From a bacterium (GTDB lineage Bacteria > ARS69), in contig JALGZR010000022.1 in assembly GCA_025774805.1 (NCBI GenBank), forward strand, positions 1 through 64,000: DNA of 64,000 bases, read 5' to 3'. This document shows positions 8,501 through 16,565 of this stretch, one piece after another. A program made the translations under genes and the position numbers. A model generated the notes under the pieces. The model saw only the letters and a program-made list of their open reading frames with translations. It was not told where the DNA came from and did not search any database. How positions within the stretch are numbered: the first letter of the stretch is position 1; each line of letters opens with the position of its first letter.

Positions 8501-10357
8501 GCCGACGACGTGAGTCTCCCCGCCCTTCGACAGGCAGACCTGGACGCCCTCGATCGGGGACGGCCCGTCGGAGACCGTCACGGTGACCGAGTTCGTCCCG
8601 AGGGCGAGGCTCGAGGGGTGACTCACGTCGAGCGCCTCGGGGTATCCCGTCCAGATCGGCACCGCCGGATCGCCCATCAGGTTGGCCCAGTGGCTCCAGA
8701 TCTGCACGGTCGACGGTTCGTTGTCGTAGTAGTTGAGGTACATCTCCAGGCATCCGCGGGTGAGCGCCGCGCCCATCGTGGATTGTCCCTCCTGGGCGAG
8801 GCCGCGGAAGATCCCGTAGTAGAGGCAGTTGTTGTATCGGGTGTGGGTCCCTATCGTCGCCAGTCCGATGGATCCGATTCCCCCCCTCGGTATTCCGGAG
8901 CCCGAGTTCCAGGCCCTCAGAAAGCCCTCGCTGCGCGAGGTGCCGGATGCGAAGGAGCCCGTGTCACAGGTGAGAATCACGGCGAACGGCATCTTCCACC
9001 CGTTCGTGAGGGTGTAGGTGTAGGCGTTGCTCCAGTCGCTCATCCCCAGCCAGCCGCGGTAGCCGAAGACCGTGTCGCCTCGGTTGAGCGCCGTCTGCAT
9101 CCGGCTCACCCAGGGGCCCGAGAAGATCGTGTCGGCCTCGGCGAACCCGACGTCCTGCAGGCGGAGCGCCAACCACCGGCCGGCATCCACGACGCTGTAC
9201 CCGGAGGGTGAAGGATCGCCGACGATGCACGACCGCGTGAACCAGGTCGGATCGGCCACGTAGGGAGTGCTCTCGTAGCCGATGACCTTGTCGACGATGT
9301 GGTCGAGCGTCGTCGGACTGTCGATGGAGAGCCTCCCGATGTGCACATCGGGCAGGGCGTCGCCGCCCGCGAGCTGGGAGTACGGATAGTCCCCCTCCCC
9401 GCTGTACCCGCTCATGGACTCGTACCACGTGGGAATCGAGTAGGTGCCCGAGGCGTCCCCGACCAGAACCACGTGCTCCAGCGAGATTCCCGGGTCGTTG
9501 TACACCCCCTGGATGTAGCTCTTGATCTGACCGCTCGATGTCCCGGTCTCGCTCGTGGTGGCCAACATTGTCGGCAGGCCCCGGCGCTCCCGCCAGTCGA
9601 GCAGAGGCTGAAGCGTCGTGACAATGGAGGAGTTGTTCTGGCAAATCACGAGGTACGTGCCGGGGGTCACGCTCTGCGCGCGCCGGGGTCCCGGGTAATT
9701 GAGTATCAGCTCCCGGTAGAGTCGGTCGAAGCTCGGGGGGATCGAGGGTTGGGGGGTCGGCATCTCGCTCGACGATCCGCCGGCGACGAACTCGATCTCC
9801 ACGCTCATCCGTCGCGCAACGTTCAGTGTCCGTCGGGAAGGGTCGTAGCGAACGGGCCGGAACGTGAGATTCACCACCCGGAAGTCCCGGAAGATCGCGG
9901 GCTCTCCCACGCGGACGGAGAGGGAGCCGCTGCCGCCCTCGAGAGCATAGGCGCGCCGGTCGAGCGCGAAACCGCTCTCGTCGCCCGCCTGCATCGGCAC
10001 CAGGTGGATCCCCGCTCGCTCCTCCTCCTCGAGAACCGTCGTCCGGACCCGGACCTCCGCCCCGTCCGGAACGGCCACCAGTCGACCGTAGATCGGGACG
10101 GCCGGAGCGCCCACGGCGCCTTCGAACCCCCCACCCGGAATGGAGACCAGGTGGAACTCCTCGCCTTCGGCGGCGAGATCTTCGGTGACCAGCTCGGGTA
10201 GCTCGAAGTGGAGTCGGACACTCCGATCATCGGACGAGACGACCTCGACACGAGGTTCGGCCCCCTCCGCGGGCTGGACCGAGACGGGCGGGAGCCCGTG
10301 AGACGAGGAGACCATGGAGAAGATGCTGACGAGGCCTGCGAGAACGAGGAGATGCAT
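5531..10357 (-). CDS. Secreted gingipain-like (peptidase C25) multidomain protein with FlgD-like sorting domain
   Basis: 1608 residues. Order: signal peptide (1-21), C25-type propeptide (about 30-200), C25 caspase-like domain (about 215-570), an Ig-like tail, two DDDSSGES/GRLDPGET-type beta domains, a YGYLAYDN/NGWIAMG beta domain, a carboxypeptidase-regulatory-like repeat, a MAM/jelly-roll-like domain, then the FlgD-like Ig domain ending RRITLLR. Gingipains are surface cysteine proteases. Here the Cys is kept (C464, LTCDTGS) but the His position reads Y433-R-G-W436. The protein may be non-proteolytic or use another residue. The start has GGAGG just upstream. Its nearest relative in the window is the broken gene at 22134-26946. 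Confidence 0.88.
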   Translation of the reverse strand: MHLLVLAGLVSIFSMVSSSHGLPPVSVQPAEGAEPRVEVVSSDDRSVRLHFELPELVTEDLAAEGEEFHLVSIPGGGFEGAVGAPAVPIYGRLVAVPDGAEVRVRTTVLEEEERAGIHLVPMQAGDESGFALDRRAYALEGGSGSLSVRVGEPAIFRDFRVVNLTFRPVRYDPSRRTLNVARRMSVEIEFVAGGSSSEMPTPQPSIPPSFDRLYRELILNYPGPRRAQSVTPGTYLVICQNNSSIVTTLQPLLDWRERRGLPTMLATTSETGTSSGQIKSYIQGVYNDPGISLEHVVLVGDASGTYSIPTWYESMSGYSGEGDYPYSQLAGGDALPDVHIGRLSIDSPTTLDHIVDKVIGYESTPYVADPTWFTRSCIVGDPSPSGYSVVDAGRWLALRLQDVGFAEADTIFSGPWVSRMQTALNRGDTVFGYRGWLGMSDWSNAYTYTLTNGWKMPFAVILTCDTGSFASGTSRSEGFLRAWNSGSGIPRGGIGSIGLATIGTHTRYNNCLYYGIFRGLAQEGQSTMGAALTRGCLEMYLNYYDNEPSTVQIWSHWANLMGDPAVPIWTGYPEALDVSHPSSLALGTNSVTVTVSDGPSPIEGVQVCLSKGGETHVVGFTDSLGEVELPVTTATAGDMLLTVTKHDRHPYLATIPVASVNVYVGYSASAIDDDSSGESIGNGDGVVNPGETIELPVQVENFGTETATNVTASLSSTDPYITILDGNEVFGTIPAGGTAWSTDDFGFRVGGSCPHGHVLTFDLDVRVGLEQHKSLIGLDVTSAELIASGHTVHDGGNGRLDPGETADVSVLLQNFGFMVADGVTGTLTSLSARVTVTDSIGSFGTIGAGGSGQNTGDRFTVSVDPGTYEGYLADFSLVTSFSGGMTDTVEVSLPVGNRGTNDPTGPDTYGYLAYDNTDTAYPEAPTYDWVELDPAYLGDGTEVVLGDYGTYQDKSKVVDLPFSFDYYGETYSQVTVCSNGWIAMGSTPLISYRNWTIPGAGGPNGMLAAFWDNLYQSGGSKVWEKYDSANHRWIVEWSRMLNDYNGATETFEIILYDPAYHTTDTGDGIIVYQYQTVTNYDPTNGYATVGIESPDQLDGVLYTYFNDYAPGAATLAAGRAVKFIPVREGPSGTLAGDVLNSTNGDSPIEEARVEVLGTGKVFYSGASGAYGGLIPPGTYTVTASHVSFEPDTVGGVTIQESETTVLDFHLTDIAPPAITTTTHPWTDDTTGPYPIPVSIVEYSGLAEKVLYYSAGGSPFTSLTLQSQGGNDYLAEIPGQPYTTLVRYYVYAQDGIGLESTDPPGAPAVTHSFAVAPTDTVIDDAFESASGWTVGAGDDDATTGIWIRAEPVGTTYSGYQIQPEYDHTPDPSQICFVTGNAGAGEPAGTADVDDGKTTLFSPVYDLHNYMAVTVSYWVWYSNNRGNNPGQDTWVVEVTANGTDWVALENTTESTMEAWVQRSFLLDDHIDLTDQVRFRFVASDEGAASLVEAAVDDFLISGTYAVFTGVESVPGAIVYENRLELTRPNPFRAETRITYQLARPGRVDLRVYDVAGRLVMTLVEGRVDAGRHHVVWEGRNVSGNRVASGVYFARLTTDGFTQVRRITLLR

Positions 10358-10969
10358 GACTCCCTCCGCTGGGTGGTTTCCGGACCCGCAGGGCCATCCA
10401 CGTGCTCCCTGCGTCCCACTTTCTGTGCCATGCGATCACATGGCCATGCTATCACATACTTGCGTGTGCTCGCGAAGTCGGGGGAGATCTGGGGCGGCCA
10501 CGCGGGTCGACCGGCTCGCCGTGAAACGGTGCCTCGTGCGACGGTTCCGGCCGGAGCTCTCCCGCGCCTCATCCGGTCCGCCCCATCACGAAAACGCGGG
10601 CCGGCGCGGGGGCGCACGGCCAACTTCCTAATTGATTGATATAGATGAAGTTACGGGTGTGGCGCGGCAGGGATGCGGCGCCGTGAAGCCGAGCGGGAGC
10701 CCGGCTTCCTTCTGCAAGGGTGCGGCGCACGAAAGGGTGCGCTAAAATAGACAAATACCGGGCCAAATACTGACCGTTTTTGGTCCCGATCAGGTCGCCG
10801 CGAGAGGGAAGACCGATTGGAGAAGAGGCGATTCGGGCCGTTCCGGGTGCTTCCCTCTCCTCTTGCGGATCGTCCAGGCTGATGCGGTACGCATCGTCGC
10901 CTCGGGGTCGGGGGGGGTCGACCGACGCTCCACCGGCCCCGGGGGCGAATCATCCGGAGGGCAACACCA
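10358..10969. promoter_or_regulatory. Divergent control region with tandem 16-bp repeat and AT-rich island
   Basis: About 610 bases between two divergent secreted-protein genes. Two head-to-tail 16-base units, GCCATGCGATCACATG (10427-10442) and GCCATGCTATCACATA (10443-10458), match at 14 of 16 positions. They lie 70-100 bases upstream of the minus-strand gene; on that strand the second unit reads TGATAGCAT, a possible extended -10. An AT-rich island at 10622-10652 is bounded by AACTTC/GAAGTT. CTAAAATAGA at 10742-10751 is a possible -10 for the plus-strand gene but I see no good -35. A GAAGCCG/CGGCTTC hairpin lies near 10684-10707. Confidence 0.45.
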
Positions 10970-12625
10970 ATGAGACGCGCGAGCGGTCTTTCCGTGACCG
11001 TCCTGGCCACCGTCGTCCTGGCAGCCACGTCGGCCCGAGCCACGACCATCAACGTCCCGGGGGACTACGGCACCATCCAGGAGGGCGTGGACGCCGCGCA
11101 GGCCGGCGACACGGTCTTCGTCGGGGTGGGCACCTTTGATGATCTCCACTACCCACCGGCCGACACGACGCAGTGCGTCGTCTACATGAAGTCGGGAATC
11201 ACGCTGCGCGGATCGGGTCAGGGGCAGACGGTCATCGACGCGCTGCACGGCGGACGTGGAATCCACTGCTTCGGCGTCTCGAATGCCCGCATCGAGGACA
11301 TGACGATCACCAATGCCTTCGCCGATACCTACGGCGCCGGCATCTACTGTGAGCAGAGCTCCTCACCAACGATTACGAGCTGCGAGGTTACCGAGTGCTA
11401 CGACGGTGGGATCATCACAAACTTCAACTCCAGCCCCGACATCAGCTACTGCGAGATGACGGACAACGTGGGAAAGCTGGGGGCGGGAATCGCGATGGAG
11501 GATTTTTCCTCCCCGACCGTCACCCACTGCACGATCAGCGGCAACTCGGCGCCCGTGGCGGGAGGCGTGTACGTCAAGACCGGATGCGCTCCCGTCTTCG
11601 AGCACTGCGTGATCGACACCAATTCGCTGAACACGGTCAACGGTAAGGGCGGGGCGATCGTGGTCGACGCCGCCCAGATCACCCTGCGCAACTGCACGGT
11701 CAACCAGAACGTGTCCACCGGCGCCGGGGGCGGAATCTACGTGGAGAACGAGTCCTTCGCCGTCATCGAGTCCACCACCGTCCAGAACAACACGAGCGGC
11801 GGGGAGCTCGGGCCGGGAGGGGGGATCTACTGCCAGCTCTCCGACATGGATCTCGACTACTGCACGATCACCGGCAACACCGCCGCCGGCGACAACACCG
11901 ACGGCGGCGGCGTCTACATCTTCTTCACGACGACGACCACTTTCACGAACTGCACGATCGCGAACAACAGCGTCAACGGCCCGGACAGCCTGGGGGGCGG
12001 AATCAGTCTGGCCCTCGCCTCGCCGGTGATCGAGAAGTCGATCATCGCGTTCAACGGCCCCGGGAAGGGGCTCCGCTGCGATCCGGGCAGCTCGCCGATC
12101 GTGTCCTGCTCGGACATCTACGGCAACGCGGGCGGCGACCTGATCTGCGGCACCGATGTGACCGGCAATTTCTCGCAGGACCCCCTCTTCTGCAACATGT
12201 CGGCGGACCACTTCACCCTCGCCCCCGGCTCCCCCTGCCTCCCCGGCAACCATCCGTCCGGGGCCCCCTGCGGCCTGATCGGTGCGCACGGCGGAGCCAG
12301 CTGCCCCACGGGCGTGCCCGAGACCGGGGTCGAGGAGCCCGCCCTCTTCGTCACGCCGCCCTATGCTTCGCCCAACCCGTTCCGGGCGAACGGCGTGATC
12401 CGATTCGGCATCGGACGTCCCGGAAACGTGTCCCTGACCATCTACGACGTTCGAGGGCGCAGGGTCCGGCTCCTCGTCGATGATCGGCTTCTGGGGGTCG
12501 GAGATCACGAGATCGTCTGGGACGCCCGAGACGATGCGGGACGCGATGTCGCGAGCGGCGTCTACTTCTGCAAGCTGGGCGGGAGTAGGTTGCATCAGAT
12601 CGGTCGACTCGTTCTCCGCCGATGA
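10970..12625 (+). CDS. Secreted right-handed beta-helix protein with FlgD-like sorting domain
   Basis: 551 residues. A signal peptide (about 1-24) is followed by TINVPGDYGTIQEGVDAAQAG and FVGVGTF, the classic entry strand of pectate-lyase-like/DUF1565 beta helices. Then come many short repeats with the spacing N..(G)GGI(Y), each ending in a C(T/E)I.(G/N)N turn, over about residues 60-390. Cysteine-rich turns (SYCEM, THCTI, EHCVI, DYCTI) suggest stacked ladders. The C-terminal 85 residues are the FlgD-like Ig domain ending RLVLRR. These folds bind or cleave polysaccharide, but no catalytic residues can be assigned. It diverges from the C25 gene at 5531. Confidence 0.85.
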   Translation: MRRASGLSVTVLATVVLAATSARATTINVPGDYGTIQEGVDAAQAGDTVFVGVGTFDDLHYPPADTTQCVVYMKSGITLRGSGQGQTVIDALHGGRGIHCFGVSNARIEDMTITNAFADTYGAGIYCEQSSSPTITSCEVTECYDGGIITNFNSSPDISYCEMTDNVGKLGAGIAMEDFSSPTVTHCTISGNSAPVAGGVYVKTGCAPVFEHCVIDTNSLNTVNGKGGAIVVDAAQITLRNCTVNQNVSTGAGGGIYVENESFAVIESTTVQNNTSGGELGPGGGIYCQLSDMDLDYCTITGNTAAGDNTDGGGVYIFFTTTTTFTNCTIANNSVNGPDSLGGGISLALASPVIEKSIIAFNGPGKGLRCDPGSSPIVSCSDIYGNAGGDLICGTDVTGNFSQDPLFCNMSADHFTLAPGSPCLPGNHPSGAPCGLIGAHGGASCPTGVPETGVEEPALFVTPPYASPNPFRANGVIRFGIGRPGNVSLTIYDVRGRRVRLLVDDRLLGVGDHEIVWDARDDAGRDVASGVYFCKLGGSRLHQIGRLVLRR

Positions 12626-12652
12626 GGATTCAAGAGTAGAAGACGATCGAGC

Positions 12653-12681
12653 CGTCGGATGACTCCCCCGGGAGCCCGACG
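12653..12681 (+). terminator. Possible attenuator or terminator hairpin between two secreted-protein genes
   Basis: The inverted repeat CGTCGG/CCGACG encloses a second pairing CTCCC/GGGAG. It sits 28 bases after one stop and 28 bases before the next start. No T-tract follows, so it may slow or process rather than end transcription. Confidence 0.4.
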
Positions 12682-12708
12682 CCGGATGGCACCTTTGGGA
12701 GGGAACCC

Positions 12709-15700
12709 ATGAGGATCTTCGTTCGGGCTCTCTGGATGGCTCTGATGACGTCTGCCCTCGCGCAGGCGAACGTATCGGCCGCCGAAGAACCCCCGTTTCG
12801 ACCGGAGTCGATCACGGGGACCGTCCGCCACTCGCCAGGTGCGGCACACGTGACCCTGCGCGACGGGACCGATGCGCCGTTTGCGCGCCCGGTCCTCCGT
12901 CTCGTGGCCCTGCCGCCCGGAGCGCGCGAGCCGAGGCTGGAGCTCCCGCACGGGATGCCGGCGCCGGTGGAGGTCACCGTCGGCGATTTGATGATTCTCC
13001 GCGGCGTGCCGGTGGCGCCGGTTCGGATCTCGCCCGCGTCTTCCCGCCTTAGGTCGGAGAAGGTTCCCCGGGCGATCGAGCTCGACGTCCGCTACCGCGA
13101 GGGTCTCGCGAGCCGGGCCTCGACCGCGGCCGCGAATCACGGCCGCGGGTTCTTCGCCCCGTATGAGAGCTTTCTTCTGCGCGACAGCGGGGACACCTCC
13201 GGCGGCTCGGACGAGGGCGCCTTCCTGATCGTCACCGCGCCGGAGTTCGTCTCCGGGTTGGGACCGCTGGTGGCGTGGAAGCGGGAGATGGGGTTCGAGG
13301 TCCGGGTCGTCACGACGGACGAGGCCGGAACCACGAACGAAGACATCCGCGACCACGTGGAGAACATCTACCAGAGCGCGCCCTCACCCCCCCAGTATCT
13401 CCTCCTCGTGGGCGACGTGGAGCAGATCCCGGGCTACGACTACCACCAGAGCGTCTCGGATCTTCCTTACAGCCTCTTGGACGGAGACGACTTTCTTCCC
13501 GATCTGGAGCTCGGCCGCCTCTCCGTCCAGACCGTGCATGACCTCGAAACGGTCGTCGCCAAGATCCTGTGCTACGAGCAGGATCCGAACCGCGCGGGGG
13601 ACGACGCGTGGTTCTCCCGCGCCCTGATGGTCGGCGGAAACGTGGGCTCGGCCACCCCGGTGCCGGTCTCGCGCTGGTGTCGGGAGCAGATCCTCGATCC
13701 CGCGGTCGGGTACACGGAGGTGGATACGACGTACGGTCCGACGATTCCGCCGGTGGGGTACTGGACGATGCTCCCCATCATCAGCGAGGGTCTTTCCCTC
13801 ATCAGCTATCGCGGCTGGGCCTACGGATGGCAAGGTTGGGAGGAGCCCCGGTTCACGGTCGACCACGTCCCGGCGCTCACCAACGGCTGGATGCTGCCGG
13901 CCGTGTTCAGCTTCGTCTGTCTGAACGGGGACTTCACCGAACCGGAATGCTTCGGAGAGGCTTGGATCCGGGCCGGCACCGCCACCGAGCCGAAGGGCGG
14001 GGTGGCGTTTCTCGGCAACAGCGAGAACTGGTCGCACACGCGGTACAACGACGCCGCGGCCATCGGAGCCTTCGACGGGATTCGCGCGAACGGCATTCGG
14101 CGTCTCGGTCAGATCCTGAACGCGTCCCGGGCCAAGATCTTCGAGCAGTTCCCCGACATGGTCTACTACGATCCGTTCACGGACGAGTCGGTGGAGTTCT
14201 ACTATTACATCTACTCTCTTCTCGGCGATCCCTCGATGGAGCTCCGGACCGCCGCGCCGACCCCGATCCAGGTCGTTCACGCCGACTCCATCGCCCAGGG
14301 GAGCACTCTCCTGGAGGTCACCGTCCTCGCGGAAGATGGAGTGACCCCCGTGAGCGACGCACGCGTGGGCGTCTGCCAGGGGGAGACCGTCCTCGGCAGC
14401 ACCCGGACCGACTCCTCCGGTTTGGCCGGCATCCTCGCGAGCTTCGAGGACACCGTCGACCCCGTGAAGATCACGGTGACGGGAACGAACCTCGCTCCCT
14501 ACCGGGACAGTCTCGTGGTCTACGCGGGGGATCCCTTCCTCGCTCTCGAGGGCTTCACCGTCGACGACGACAGCTCGGGCGCGAGCCTCGGGAACGACGA
14601 CGGCCTCGCCAACCCCGGTGAGACCCTGGAGCTCACCGTGACCGTCCGGAACCGGGGCGCCAGCGGGGTGACCGGCGTGTCCGGGTCCCTCGAGGCGCTC
14701 GGGGGCGCCGCGGTCCAGGTGGGGGGAGTGGCGTTCCCCGACATCTCGGCCGGGGCCACGGCCGCGTCCAGCGCTCCCTTCGTCGTCGCGATCGATGAGG
14801 ATGCCGAGGACGAGCTCGTCGCCCGATTCCGTCTGCAGATCTCCGCGGGCGGCGACACCTCGGGAGCCGGCTTCGATCTGCCGGTCCGCGCCCCCGACTT
14901 TCGCTACGAGTCCCACTCCATCGGTGGGGACGGCGTGCTCGATCCCGGCGACAGCGCGACGCTCACTCTGACCGTGCTCAACGAGGGCTCGATCCCCGCC
15001 ACGACGAGCCAGGCGGTCCTGCGGAGCGCGACCCCGACCCTCGCCACGGTCGTCGACTCGAGTGCCACCTTCGGTCCGGTCGCCGCGGGGCTGACGGTGA
15101 CCCAGGCCGCACCCTTCACCGTCGCGGTGTCGGAGTCCGCCGGGGTCGGCCAGGCGGCCGTGTGGACTCTCACGTTTACGACGGAGGAAGGCTACCGCAG
15201 TGAGACCGGCTTCTCGATCGTGCTGGGCACGGTGGACCATCGGGCTCCTCTCGGCCCCGACGCCTATGGCTATTACGCCTACGACAACTCCGACAGCGAC
15301 TACCCCGACGCGGTGCCGGTCTACGAGTGGGTCACGACTTCCCCCACCTACGGCGGGTCGGGCACCCCACTCGGACTCGATGACAACACGACGATCGTGA
15401 TCGGGCTCCCGTTCCCGTTCACGTTCTACGGACAATCTTACGACAGCCTGCTCGTCTCCGACAACGGATGGGCCTCGTTCGAGATCGCTCCGTACTTCGA
15501 CTTCTACAACTGGAGGATGCCGAATTCGTACGGGGTCGGCGCACAGCTCGCGCCGTTCTGGGACAACCTCGACCCGAACAAGGAGTACCAGGGGCAACCG
15601 GTCGGAGACGGCGTCTACTCGTTCCACGACGCCGCGAACCACAGGCTCATCGTGGAGTGGAGCCGCCTCGGAAACAAGCGCTCCCAGCACGAGGAGGAGG

Positions 15701-16542
15701 CTCGGCCCGACTACGACGACCTTCAGACCTTCCAGCTCATCCTCCACGATCCCGTCCACCATCCGACTCCGACAGGGGACGGAATCGTGCGGTTCCAATA
15801 CAAACAGATCGTCAACAATGACAACGAGAGGATGTACTCCACGGTCGGCATCGAGGACGAGACCGAGAGCGTCGGTCTCGAGTACACGTATGCGAATCTG
15901 TATCCGCCGGCCGCCGCTCCTCTGTCGGCGGGGCTCGCGATCGACTTCACCACCCGGGTCCCGCGCTACGACCCGTTCCGCCTCGTCCGGTTCACCGCCT
16001 CTCGGGCCGAATCGGGAGTGCAACTGGCGTGGGAGCCGTGCGACGACCGGCCGCGAAACGGCTACCGCGTGTACCGTGCCACCCCGAGCGGCGTCCATCG
16101 TCTCGTCGAGGGAGGGTCGCTGGGCCCGGAGGCCCGGAGCTTCCTGGACGGGGAGGCCGATCCGGGCGCGGCCCACTCCTACAAGATCGGATCTCTCGAC
16201 CCGGTCGGCAGCGAGGCCCTGTTCGGACCCTTCGCCTACACCGCCGACGGGAGCTCCATGCCCGCGCTCTCACTGGGGATCGAGGGCCCGAACCCGACGA
16301 CCTCCGGCCCGGTCCGGCTGCGGTACTCGATTCCCACCCGAGGTGAGGCGTGGCTCCGCATCTACTCGGTCACGGGCCGGCTCGTCCGCACGCTCGTGGG
16401 GACGGAGGTCGAGGCGGGGGTCTGGACCGTCGGCTGGGACGGTCGGGACGACGGGGGTCGCGAGGTCGCGAGCGGCGTTTACTTCGGTCGGCTCGAGGCG
16501 GGATCGGAGAGCCGCCGGACCAAGATCACCCTGATCCGATGA
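12709..16542 (+). CDS. Secreted gingipain-like (peptidase C25) protein with FlgD-like sorting domain
   Basis: 1277 residues, preceded by GGGAGGGA. A signal peptide (1-24) leads into a shortened pro-region and a C25 domain (about 165-520) with LLVGDVEQIPGYDY and DFLPDLELGRLSV. The presumed nucleophile is C404 in FVCLNGDF, very like gingipain R. The usual YxGHG His motif reads Y367-R-G-W370. Downstream lie two DDDSSGAS/GVLDPGDS beta domains, a YGYYAYDN/NGWASFE domain, a fibronectin-like segment (LAWEPCDDRPRNGYRVYR) and the FlgD-like domain ending KITLIR. It is followed 23 bases later by an outer-membrane protein gene, so the two may be cotranscribed. Confidence 0.87.
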   Translation: MRIFVRALWMALMTSALAQANVSAAEEPPFRPESITGTVRHSPGAAHVTLRDGTDAPFARPVLRLVALPPGAREPRLELPHGMPAPVEVTVGDLMILRGVPVAPVRISPASSRLRSEKVPRAIELDVRYREGLASRASTAAANHGRGFFAPYESFLLRDSGDTSGGSDEGAFLIVTAPEFVSGLGPLVAWKREMGFEVRVVTTDEAGTTNEDIRDHVENIYQSAPSPPQYLLLVGDVEQIPGYDYHQSVSDLPYSLLDGDDFLPDLELGRLSVQTVHDLETVVAKILCYEQDPNRAGDDAWFSRALMVGGNVGSATPVPVSRWCREQILDPAVGYTEVDTTYGPTIPPVGYWTMLPIISEGLSLISYRGWAYGWQGWEEPRFTVDHVPALTNGWMLPAVFSFVCLNGDFTEPECFGEAWIRAGTATEPKGGVAFLGNSENWSHTRYNDAAAIGAFDGIRANGIRRLGQILNASRAKIFEQFPDMVYYDPFTDESVEFYYYIYSLLGDPSMELRTAAPTPIQVVHADSIAQGSTLLEVTVLAEDGVTPVSDARVGVCQGETVLGSTRTDSSGLAGILASFEDTVDPVKITVTGTNLAPYRDSLVVYAGDPFLALEGFTVDDDSSGASLGNDDGLANPGETLELTVTVRNRGASGVTGVSGSLEALGGAAVQVGGVAFPDISAGATAASSAPFVVAIDEDAEDELVARFRLQISAGGDTSGAGFDLPVRAPDFRYESHSIGGDGVLDPGDSATLTLTVLNEGSIPATTSQAVLRSATPTLATVVDSSATFGPVAAGLTVTQAAPFTVAVSESAGVGQAAVWTLTFTTEEGYRSETGFSIVLGTVDHRAPLGPDAYGYYAYDNSDSDYPDAVPVYEWVTTSPTYGGSGTPLGLDDNTTIVIGLPFPFTFYGQSYDSLLVSDNGWASFEIAPYFDFYNWRMPNSYGVGAQLAPFWDNLDPNKEYQGQPVGDGVYSFHDAANHRLIVEWSRLGNKRSQHEEEARPDYDDLQTFQLILHDPVHHPTPTGDGIVRFQYKQIVNNDNERMYSTVGIEDETESVGLEYTYANLYPPAAAPLSAGLAIDFTTRVPRYDPFRLVRFTASRAESGVQLAWEPCDDRPRNGYRVYRATPSGVHRLVEGGSLGPEARSFLDGEADPGAAHSYKIGSLDPVGSEALFGPFAYTADGSSMPALSLGIEGPNPTTSGPVRLRYSIPTRGEAWLRIYSVTGRLVRTLVGTEVEAGVWTVGWDGRDDGGREVASGVYFGRLEAGSESRRTKITLIR

Positions 16543-16565
16543 AGCCCGAGGGAAGAGAGAGACTC

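Noticed and set aside
13384-16176. A 930-residue open frame on the minus strand
   Set aside because: Antisense to an intact secreted C25 protein with signal peptide and sorting domain; composition typical of a shadow frame.
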